Below, piece by piece: positions 21,897 to 31,199 of a stretch of DNA of 64,000 bases. The notes beneath the pieces are model-generated. The model was not told the DNA's origin and ran no database searches. It saw only the letters and a list, made by a program, of their open reading frames with translations. The stretch comes from Casuarius casuarius (lineage: Eukaryota; Chordata; Aves; Casuariiformes; Casuariidae), in the NCBI GenBank assembly GCA_003342895.1, contig PTFA01000404.1:1-64000 (forward strand). The letters are read 5' to 3'. Made by a program: the position numbers and the translations under genes. Every line of letters starts with the position of its first letter. The stretch's first letter is position 1.

Positions 21897-22980
21897 GTAA
21901 GAAAGAAGGAAATCCAGTAAACATCAGAGAGTTTCTTTAAGATTCTAAAATAAAAAGAAAGGTAATTTTTGGTGGGATCTAGATCAATAAAATTCCATGA
22001 TCCTCACTGGAATTCACTGAGAGAAGATAAAGAGGAAAAGCCAGGCAACATGGCACATTTTAGAACAGGTAAGCAAAACAGAATAGTGGTGCCAAAAAAA
22101 GTGTATTTGTGCATGAATGAAGGAACCCACTATGCTCTGGTCAAAAGCAATATATTGCCAAAGAAAAACAATTCACAACTGTAGATAGTGTGATATGATC
22201 TATGTATTCCCTTACTGGTAGCATTTATGCTTTCACAAGGTAGGATTCAGATAGCAGTTCAAGGAAAAGAGAAGTGACCTGCCTGTCCGATCACAGGAAA
22301 ATTGGCAAAATGCAATTTTTATCAAATTAGGTGCAGGCAACGTCACTTACTGGTGCTCAACTACACTACAGGATACAGGAGAGGAAAATAGAAGGAAAAA
22401 AAAGAAAGAAAGTAAAATGCTAGTTTCATTGAAATGTGTGACAAATCTTCCACTAATTTCAATTAAGCCAAGATTAAACTCTCCACTTGTTAATTTCTGT
22501 TTGGTTTCTGACTGCACTAATTGGAGTCATTAAAAGTTGTTTTTATCATGACATCTCTAGGCTGTCTACCATAATGTCTGGCTATTTGCATTTAAGAAGT
22601 GTACACCGGATTCCTAACAGACTAATGGGGAAAGAGAGGAGGGGTAGACAACCAAATGAGACAGAAATAAAACCAGGAAAAACTGTAAATGCTGATGGTG
22701 GAGATAATTCTATAATATCATCCATGAGGGCATAAGAAAATACAAAGGTGAAGAATGTGAATTAAAGAAACCATATCATGGAAAGATTCTGTAGCAGAGA
22801 AAATCTTCATACATATGCACACACAAGAACCACCCAAGCATTCATTTGTAGACATAGGCAAATAGATCTAAAATAATTATTTTCTGGCATTTAACCTTGT
22901 TCTTTTTTTCCCTGCACTTCAATCTTTTCCACTTTGTCATGGTTTTATGCATGGAAAAAATAGATAGTTTTAATGGAAAT

Positions 22981-23035
22981 GATGGTGCTGACAAGTCCTA
23001 TGATGTTGGCACAAGAAATACAGTTGAAGTCCCAG
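22981..23035 (+). pseudogene. Possible J relic (TRBJ2-7)
   Basis: The frame DKSYDVGTRNTVEVP followed by G and GTGCTT has the spacing of a J end (xxVGTRxTVxV), with FG replaced by YD. No heptamer or nonamer is recognisable. It is called only on position and the partial motif. Confidence 0.3.
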
Positions 23036-23049
23036 GTGCTTTTTTTATA

Positions 23050-24060
23050 GTCAAATGAACTTATACTTTTATATAGTCAAATGAACTTGTATTTTGTGGG
23101 GTTTTGGCACCAGGAAAAGACACCAAGGATCTAGTTTTGGATCTCTCCAAAAAGCTCCTAATGCCTTAAATCAGAATGGAAGTGGCATTAGTTAATGAAG
23201 GCCTCTCATTTTAAATCCATATTTTGCTCAGTAGACAGAGGGGGGGATTTTATTACTGCATTATGTCTTTGTGTGTTTGGTATGAGCAGGATTTTTGTTT
23301 GGGAAATAAACTGACTGACTTAGATGAGAAAACATGACCTACAATACTTCTTTGCTGAACAACAGAATATATACATTCTTGTTTCTTTCTAAAAATGCTG
23401 TAGGTTAAAGATTTTGGTTTTGTGGGGTGCAGTTAGCTTGTTTGCTTGTTTGCATGTTTCTCTCTCCTTTTAAAACTGCAGAATAAGGAGCAGTATTGCA
23501 CGAGGCTTAGAAAGTTCGATTCAGCTAATGAAGGATTTGTATTTGAGGTGAAATTAGCCAAGACATTTCAGAAAAATCTTGGCTCAGGTCCTGAGGAGAC
23601 AGACATGCAGAGAGAGAGACAGAGATATAATAGGAGACAAATATAGGGAACAAGTTTACCCACTGCTCGTTGTCTAGCTTAGGACAACCAAAGGGATAAT
23701 TATTTTTTTTATTTTCCCAAATAGCACTTTAGCTTTAATTAGCTTGGCTAACTGGTAAGTAAAAAAAAGAGTTTTCTATTTGCTCTGCACCTTTATATGT
23801 TAAATTCTGGAGCCAGATTCTGTATACATAACCTATTGATTTCAATGTAAATGGCAATTATAGAATAACATATTTAGAACATACAATTTACTGTACTATA
23901 TTTAGAATATAATATAAATGTAATTGTCTTTTAGATTAAAAATCATGATCCTGCACACTCAGTGCAAAAGGTTGCATTGAATCTCAATATTCAGCATCCA
24001 GTTTCCCCTATACATATTTGTACAAACAAAAACATGATCTGATATTTGGATGTAAGAGGG
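23050..24060. other. J2-C2 intron
   Basis: An AT-rich intron up to TRBC2. A weak FG-like string near 23265-23310 was not accepted. Confidence 0.45.
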
Positions 24061-24106
24061 CGAAGGAAGTAATGGAGGCTCTGGGCCATATTGCCTTCTA
24101 TTCCAG

Positions 24107-24442
24107 AGGAGAATGATGAAATCATACCACCAGCTGTGGCCATCTTTTCCCCATCAAAGCAAGAGATCCAACAGAAGAGCAAGGCCACGCTGGTATGCCT
24201 GGCCTCTGGTTTCTATCCTGACTACCTCAATCTAGTCTGGAAAGTGAACGGTGCTCAGAGGACAGAAGGGGTGGGGACAGATGAGTCTTCCACGTGGAAT
24301 GGGAGTACCTACTCATTGACCAGCCGACTGAGGCTCTCAGCCCAGGAATGGTTCAATCCTTTGAATCGTTTTGAGTGTGTTGCCACGTTCTTTAAGAATG
24401 AGACACTGGAATCGATACACAAATTCATCTCTGGCGATGCTG
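24107..24442 (+). CDS. TRBC2: TRBC2 EX1, Ig constant domain
   Basis: Acceptor CTATTCCAG, 336 nt, donor GTGAGT. It reads EENDEIIPPAVAIFSPSKQE onward; domain cysteines lie near residues 31 and 95. About 40 bases of the preceding intron (from 24068) also match TRBC1, but similarity stops at the exon's 3' end. Confidence 0.95.
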
Positions 24443-26603
24443 GTGAGTAAACGAAATGAATATATTTGGCTGTAGGGGGGGAAGTAATTATCTGAAGGGT
24501 CCTATCCCTAGAGAAAGCAGTCAGAACTGAAGTCACATTTCTTACCAGCCTACTAAATTTAACTCAGATCTGACCATCCCTGGAAAATGAAACCAAGCAT
24601 AGGAATCCAGTCCTGTTCTTCTCCAAACTGGCTAAAAGCCATATAATTCTCATTCCTACATTTGTACAGGTGATTGTACAAACAGAGCTCTTTAGAAGAG
24701 GAGCTGATACATGTGTGGGCTCAAATAATAACTCCTATTTCTTTCCTTCGGTTTTCAGGTTGTACTATCTCCAAAGGTGAGCTAAACCATTGAGCTTTTC
24801 CTCCCTTGAAATCAGTGAGTTTATCTGTGTGTACACATGTGTGAAGAGAGATGCCTTTTTTGTGCATGTGCGTCAGTGTCCTGTTGCTTTTTTTGCTGGC
24901 AGACACAGCTATTCATGGCTGTGTGCACAGGTGTGGGAGGGACTGCATATGTGCGGACCCATGCACTCGTGCTAGTTGGATACACACACACGGATGTGAA
25001 CATCCAACTTCTGTCTGCTCTCACAAAACATTCCATGAGACTGGTGCAATTTACATATTGCCATTGTACTAGTTGTTCTAATCAGCAGGATGAAAAAAAA
25101 TCTCCTTGCTTAGGATAGTTTCCTAAAGAAATGCCTTTTTCCTTTGTAAATTTTTCTTTATTGTTTTCTCCCTTACTTTTCAGAAAACTATCAGAGAAGT
25201 GCTATAGCTGGGAAGATTGTGTACATCATGCTCATTTTCAAGAGCATTTTGTATGGGATGTTTGTGATTGGGCTGATGCTCAGGTCCAAGGTGAGGAACA
25301 GAGTTGTTCTTCTGTTCTGTACCGCTTTGCTAACTCATTCTAACTGTACTGGAGACCAGTGTGGACAAAATGAGGTTCTCCATTAATGCTTATACAAACC
25401 CACCCCTCTAAAAATTATATTGTGTATTTCACCATTTTCAAGAGAACAAGACAGAGAGGATGAAGGCAAGGGCTTTAGACAAAAAGACAGAGAAAAATAA
25501 TGCCAGGGAGATATCGCACAACACAAAGAATGAAATATCACAGAAAAGTATGGTTTCTTTAAAGAAGAGAGGGAAAAGGAAGAGGGAGAATACAGAGAAA
25601 ATGAAGAAAGACCAAGAGAAGCAAAGAAGGAAAGTACAAAGGCTGTAACTCAGAAAAAGGGAAGAGAATATAAACTGTCAGGGAAGAGGAAGGGAGAGAA
25701 GGAGGGGAAGGATATAAAGGAGATTGTTTCTTTAAGGCTGCATTTGTGGACAGCATTTATTCATTTATCAAAAACATTTATTATTTTCTGATCTAATTTT
25801 GTAGGGATATTTTGGTTTGATTTGTTTTTTTTAACATATGAAGCCTCAGTGGAGGGTTGGATAGAGACCACTTCATTTCTTTTGAGGTGTGACTGAATGA
25901 ATGAAAAAATAAAAGTTTCTTTTCACTCTACAGACATGTCAGCTGAGTAAGCAGTACTGAATCCCACTATTGTAAATTGAGTTCATAGCTGAAGGAATCT
26001 GAGACATTCAAAATGGAAAAGACATACTTTTATTAACATCCTTCTCTTCATCAATAGCCATTCAAGGAATAAAATGTCATTAACCTTACAAATACACTGT
26101 CACTCATTTTCTGTCCAAGTGACTCCCATTAATTAAAATTAAATTACTCTTGATTTATAATAATGTAAGGGAAAGGAAAGCAAAATTTTTATCTTGCTTT
26201 CTTTTCTTCTTTCCTTCCATCCTTCCTTCCTTCTTCCATTCCTTTCTTTATTTTTCTTTCCTTCTTTCCTTTTCTTTTTCTCTTGCCCTCCCAGTTTCCC
26301 TCCCTCCATCTCTTCCTACCTTCCTATCAACCATTTTACTGAAACATAAATGAAGTAATCTACTTCTCTCTAGCTATATGTGTTCTAAATGCTTTAATAT
26401 TTTTGTTGCAAATGAATCTAAGTCCCTCACCTGTAATAAGAAATGAAACCCTGGCAGAGTGAACTGTGGAAAACTAGATCATTCCCTTTCATCTCTCACT
26501 CAGAGATTCACTTACATAATGATCATTACGTGGACCTAGTATTTCTCAGTGGTTCATCTTTAACTTCTGGTTTTTTTCCTTCTGTCTTTAGAAAATGTAC
26601 TAG
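24107..26603 (+). CDS. TRBC2: TRBC2, intact TCR beta constant gene
   Basis: Four exons: 24107-24442, 24759-24776, 25184-25290 and 26592-26603 (coding). With the one base donated by J they encode about 157 residues. The product is the membrane-anchored constant part of the TCR beta chain that pairs with TCR alpha and CD3. The Ig exon has the Cys pair (TLVC, FECV), FYPDYLNLVW, and two N-glycosylation sequons (NGS, NET). It lacks the long FG loop of mammals. EX2 carries the interchain Cys, EX3 the Lys-containing membrane helix, and EX4 a three-residue tail K-M-Y. All acceptors and GT donors are intact. TRBJ2 segments splice to it in phase 1. It is the only C gene in the window that can give a normal beta chain. 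Confidence 0.95.
24759..24776 (+). CDS. TRBC2: TRBC2 EX2, hinge exon
   Basis: An 18-nt exon between GTTTTCAG and GTGAGC. In phase it reads G-C-T-I-S-K; the Cys is the interchain disulfide residue. Confidence 0.88.
25184..25290 (+). CDS. TRBC2: TRBC2 EX3, divergent transmembrane exon
   Basis: 107 nt between TTACTTTTCAG and GTGAGG. It encodes ENYQRSAIAG and the helix KIVYIMLIFKSILYGMFVIG followed by LMLRSK. The buried Lys and K-x-x-L-Y pattern are kept, but little else matches TRBC1 EX3, although EX1 is nearly identical between the genes. Confidence 0.92.
25460..25735 (+). repeat. Purine-rich low-complexity tract in TRBC2 intron 3
   Basis: A long run of A and G (AGAAGAGAGGGAAAAGG type), partly mirrored by a pyrimidine tract on the same strand at 26195-26340. 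It accounts for the Lys/Arg/Glu-rich frames here. Confidence 0.75.
26195..26340 (+). repeat. CCTT-type pyrimidine repeat in TRBC2 intron 3
   Basis: TTCC and TTTC units over about 145 bases. Simple repeat. Confidence 0.8.
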
Positions 26604-26785
26604 ACATGCTTTGCCCTAAAAGATCAGGCCTGAAGAAGAGGATGGAGATATACTGCAAGTGAAAACCTTCAAATCTTTGTACATAAGTGCTGACTTGCTT
26701 CAGAAACCAGCCTTTTATTCTGACAAATCTGGGAAACCACTTTTGTTTGTCTTAAAAACTAACTTTTAATAAAATTCCTTCCTTT
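26592..26785 (+). CDS. TRBC2: TRBC2 EX4, tail K-M-Y-stop and 3' UTR
   Basis: The acceptor is TTCTGTCTTTAG. In phase 0 it reads AAA ATG TAC TAG (stop 26601-26603). The 3' UTR runs to about 26785; AATAAA is at 26768-26773 and a GT-rich stretch follows. Confidence 0.88.
26768..26773 (+). terminator. TRBC2 poly(A) signal
   Basis: AATAAA 165 bases after the TRBC2 stop, followed within 30 bases by GGGTTTTCTGTGTTC, a GT-rich downstream element. Confidence 0.8.
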
Positions 26786-26799
26786 ATAGGGTTTTCTGT

Positions 26800-28490
26800 G
26801 TTCTCCTCTATCAGCCATGATAGCATGACACAAATATTACCCTGACTCCTGCAGTTCTCCAAGAACTGAATGATCTGAATTGGCTTTTGGGAGAATATGT
26901 AAGTGAACAGAGATAGTCTCTGCTTGTTGGACTAGCATTGGGTTAAAATGCCTAATGCTACTTCCTGCTAATATGGAAATTAAGTACATCTGTGCTTCTA
27001 GAGCTGAAAACCTGGCACTCGAGCCCAGGTTTTCCTGATGTATTTAAATTACCTACACATTATAAAAGGAAGTCTCCATATAATACCATGTGATCCTTGT
27101 GCATCAGTTTCTGCTTCTATCTTCCTGTTTTGATGAAGGAAACTTAATGCTCTAGCTCATTTAGTCATCTGTTTCTGGCCAAGTAGAAAGCCAGATAAAA
27201 AGCTTGACCTTCCTGCACCATTGCAACAAACAGTTCTCTGCAGATATAGAAAAATAAAAGGCCTACCTGAGAGCTCCTTCTGCTCTTGAATTTGGCAGAC
27301 AATGCAACAAATAATGAAAATAAGCAAGCACCATATTCAACAGATAAGCATGATTGCTCACTCCCTTTCCTGAACAGTATTTGGACTTGCAAACAGTTAA
27401 AGCAATATGGCCCCTGCTAGATAGTACTGTGCAAACCAAATAGAAGCATTGTGCTACCCACTGTTATGCTATGGACCCATGAGAAAGAATGGGGAGAGCA
27501 GAAAAGTAAAAGGAGGAGATACTGCTCAAGGATATGAGATTCTTTTTTCTTGTAAGGAGGTCATTACAATCTATCATTTTTTAAATGGAAGGCAGGAAGG
27601 AGGAAGAGGGTATACTAAGGTAATAACTAAGAAGAGTTTTAGCAGCCATCCTTAGAAGGGAAATACACGTCAAGGGGATTTATTCCTAATATAAACAGTA
27701 AAACCAAGGGATTACTAATCCTGGAGAGTGTTTCTGGAGATCATTCATCCTCTTTGTATCTCATCAAACTAATACCTTGTGGTACAAGCTAAACAACTGG
27801 TGATTCAGAGGCAGCTTACTCGGTAATAAACGAAGACAGCAGAAGCATACCTTGTATGTAGAGACGTATCCTAAACATAGGTAGAAATAGTGCAGGCCAA
27901 GATACAGAAGCACTAGTGGAGCATTGGAAGCAGGACACTTAGGAATGGAATAGCAAGGGAGAAGGAATAGGAGGCATAAAGTGGGCAAATTTCTGGCTAA
28001 AATAACTGGAGTCTGCTGCAGAACAGGAAAATATCTCAGAAGGCCTCAGCAGAAAATGGTACCTCAGGAGCAGGGCAGATGACATGCCTAAATATGCTTG
28101 AAAATATCTCTTTACAAGAACAACAGTTGAGTTTAGCCAAAACAGGATGCGGTCTGACATTTACTCAAAAAAACATTTTGAGAACTTATCAACCTCTCTT
28201 ACCACAGCACCATCCCAGCCCCCCAGGATGAGGCATGCGGAGCAGCTATCTGCCTACTGTATCATGGTTGGACAGAAGTAGTGACACATACGTGCCTTAT
28301 GAAAGCTGGTGGGTGGTTTTGCCTCATGTTATCACACAATCTTCTTGTTTCTGAAGTCTGCAGATGGTTTCTGCATGTGCAGCTGCTGCTTCTGTTGTGT
28401 CACACACAAAAAAACTAAAGACTTGTGGGTTTTTGTAGGCTACTGACCTGCTTTCAAACAAAATTCCTACGTCTCTCAAGACAACAAAGG
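26800..28490. other. C2 to inverted V interval, possible enhancer ground
   Basis: In mammals the TRB enhancer lies between TRBC2 and the inverted V. Here I see a GATA-type AGATAAG near 27343, another AGATAA near 27191 and a RUNX-type TGTGGT near 27778. These are common short motifs, so this marks only a place to look. Confidence 0.3.
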
Positions 28491-28499
28491 AAGATGAAA

Positions 28500-29015
28500 A
28501 AAATCATAGACTCATAGAAAAATTTAGATGGGAAGGAACTTCTGGAGGTCTCTAGATCCAAATTCCTGCTCAAAACAGAGCTAACTCCAAAATCAGATCA
28601 AGCTGCTCAAGGCCTTGTTCAGGCAACTTCTTATCTTCAAGTTCAGAGATTTCACAGCCTCTCTGAACACCCGTTCCAGTGCTGAACCTTAGGGGAAGCA
28701 TTTTTTCCTCAATCTAGTCAGAATTTCCTTTGCTGCAGCTTTCTCTCATTGTCCCTTGACTGTGCTCCTCTAATACTCTGGCTCTGCTTAGGCAGAAAAG
28801 TGTGGAAATTGAAGACTGTATTCCATACATAGTCTCATGAGTGCTTCATCTTGCTAACTACATTCTTGCTAATGCATCCCAAAATATAGTTAACTTTCAT
28901 TGATGAAAGGACTTGCTGCTTACCCCTGTTCAGTTGCTGAGCACCAGGTCCTGCAGGTCATTTTCTGCAAAGCTACTCCCTGACCAGTCAGTTGATATTT
29001 AAATGACTCAGATAA
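28500..29015 (-). mobile_element. CR1 LINE 3' end, avian-like
   Basis: It begins near CATAGACTCATAGA and GATGGGAAGGAACTTCTGGA and continues through blocks typical of bird CR1 3' ends read in antisense (CTGCTCAAAACAG, GATCAAGCTGCTCA, CGTTCCAGTGCTGAACC, TGCTAATGCATCCCA, AGGTCCTGCAGGTC). Many changes from the usual form suggest an old, non-coding copy. Identification is from recalled CR1 pattern, not alignment. Confidence 0.75.
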
Positions 29016-29019
29016 ACGC

Positions 29020-30650
29020 TCTTTCACCTTTCACCCAGAGGATGTTCTTGTAATCCAATAGGTCTTCTCCCAATGAAGAAATGCTGCCTGATAATTAAAC
29101 ATGAAATTTTCCCAGAAGTTCAGCATGATTATCATGCATGTTTGGTAAAACAGAGTGAAAGCTATGCTTAATATTATATTTAATAGATAATTCTTTGCCC
29201 TACAGCACCTACAATATAATTTGACATGGTTCAGATTGAGATAGGAATAATCTCAAAATGTGGATGCTCTTTCTGCAATTATGCTCTACATTCTTTCTTT
29301 CAGCCTTCCCCAAAACCTCTGACTTGTTGGAAACAGATGATGATTCTTATTTATTTCATAAAAAAACAGATTACACTAGTGACCTTTGCATTGCATCTCA
29401 AAGACTTTGTTTGGTGCTTTCTTGCTTTGTTAGAATTTAGGACAATTTGTTATATACACCACGGAATGCTTACACTGAAGAGTAGCTCATGCTATGACCA
29501 ATCCCACTGCATGAATGATACCACTTGGGATAATGGTGGTGCTTTAGGCTCCGTAATTGAAAAGACACTGGTACGTCTTTCTGTGTGAGAGACGTAAGTC
29601 TCTTCTTGATGAGTCTCAAATATTTCGTAAGGGAGAGATCATATAGTAAATACAATTACATTAACATCCTGCTTGTTCACCCCTCTATTTTTTGTCCTCA
29701 AGATATGAATGCTCTCTGGGGCAATATTTGTATTAGGGCTTAGCTCAAAATCAGAAAGAACTTGGGGACTTTGGAAGAGGAACATCACAAAGATGTCTAG
29801 GATAAACAATGCAAGAGCTCATCCATAGAGAGAAGGAATAAATCAAATTAATATAGACCATATTGTTGCCTATCAGGCTGTGAGGGAAGTATGAGTAAGA
29901 AGCATACAGAGATAGATATGACTCTTGGTGGTACATGCTTCACTATATAGCCAGGAGCAAACTGGATGGTCAGAGCAATTTCTGAAAAAATTGAAATCTA
30001 CACGTTATTTTTCTTGAATGTGAATTGTTTACTATTCTTGAGTTGCATACTACTTCATACCATCTTGCTTTTCTCTTTATTTTCTCCATACACATATAAC
30101 TTATCAGACTATGGATCTGCACTTGCAGACCAGGGTAATGGCTGCTGTTTTGTTATTTTAAGCCAATCTGTAGAGTGTTAGTTCTAATAAGCTTTTTTTT
30201 TTCTTTTTCTTATACCGTATTTTCTACAGGCCTCTTCTCATTATTGTTGATAGACTTCTGAGTTTATAAACATACTGATTTCTTGGTGTTGGGTAACCTT
30301 TCCAAGTGCAGAGAAAAGTATTGTAGCTTTCACTGCTTGGTAATATTTGGACAGGAATGAAAGCACACATACAAGTCACTAGTTCCAAAGTATTTCAGAC
30401 TTACACACATGCATATTTCAATTAACTGTTCTGTATCAGATAAGCAAATGGTTTTGGGGGGAATCATTTGTTGTGTGGAGACTGAAACTTCCATTTTCCT
30501 TATGTCAGCATTTAATTAACAATCTGTAATCATTGTTCTGATGGGATATAGAATCAATGACTGATCAGGAGACAGGAGATCAGCAAATAACTTGCAATTC
30601 AAGAACCTACTTTGCCTCTCTTGATCTAACTACTCAGCAATATTTTGTTT
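29020..30650. other. Intergenic, CR1 to inverted V
   Basis: AT-rich; chance frames only (29226-29588 +). No exon or repeat was recognised. Confidence 0.45.
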
Positions 30651-30726
30651 GTATATAGGCTATTGGCCTACATAGTCTTGTCCTGCTGAGGAACTGAGAG
30701 ATACTCTCTTCTGATGAAAGGATAGA

Positions 30727-30765
30727 GGTTTATGTAAAGATAGCAAGTGATTTTGAAGTGTTGTG
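30727..30765 (-). other. 23-RSS of the inverted TRBV
   Basis: On the minus strand: heptamer CACAACA (30765-30759), exact 23-base spacer, nonamer ACATAAACC (30735-30727, 8 of 9). It starts directly after CASSLD. Heptamer positions CACA are kept. Confidence 0.9.
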
Positions 30766-31193
30766 TCCAAACTACTGGCACAGAAATAGAAGGCTGAATG
30801 GTTCATCTTCACAGATACAATATCCAAATAGAAATCTGTGACGTTTAACTGGTTAACTTTGTATCCACTGTGAATATCACCCTCTTGTTCCTGATTTACA
30901 CCAGTGGAATAATAGACCAGTTGCAGGCCCTTCTCTGGCTGCTGTAGATACCAGGACATATAACTGTGATTATCATTTTGAACACATGTGAGAGTAGCTT
31001 TCTCATCCTCTTTCAGTCCCAGTCCTGAGGTTTGGGTGATTTTTGGCTCCTATGAGACAAAGGAAAAGAAATAAACACAATAAAACAAATAAGCTACATT
31101 CTCCAAGCAGCAGAACAGATAAAATGGCTCAGCTGATGCCTTACTTGCTCCCAGAAAGAACATGACCACACATCAGGCTGTCCACATCTCCAT
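30766..31193 (-). pseudogene. Inverted TRBV gene, stop codon in leader
   Basis: Leader exon 31193-31145, intron 31144-31050 (95 nt) and V exon about 31049-30766, all on the minus strand. The V exon reads EPKITQTSGLGLKEDEKATL, then Cys, MSWYLQQPEKGLQLVYY, and ends YFCASSLD. The first Cys, Trp and second Cys of a beta V domain are all present. It lies 4.2 kb downstream of TRBC2 in opposite orientation, as mammalian TRBV30/Trbv31 does, so joining would be by inversion. The leader starts MEMWTA and then meets TGA (31175-31173) before CVVMFFLGA; the GTAAGG donor follows. The V domain itself is intact, so this is a single-lesion pseudogene, a polymorphism or a base error. Confidence 0.88.
31145..31193 (-). 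pseudogene. L-PART1 of inverted TRBV with TGA
   Basis: A 49-nt leader exon ends in phase 1 before GTAAGG. It is hydrophobic after the stop (VVMFFLGA). The TGA at codon 7 is the only lesion seen. A start at the downstream ATG (codon 11) would leave too short a signal peptide. Confidence 0.8.
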
Positions 31194-31199
31194 TTCTGT

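Noticed and set aside
22330..22380. GNVTYWCSTTLQ string resembling a J
   Set aside because: No RSS, no FGxG and no donor.
23250..23310. TTTGGTATGAGCAGG resembling FGxxR
   Set aside because: No heptamer or nonamer at proper spacing and no L-V end.
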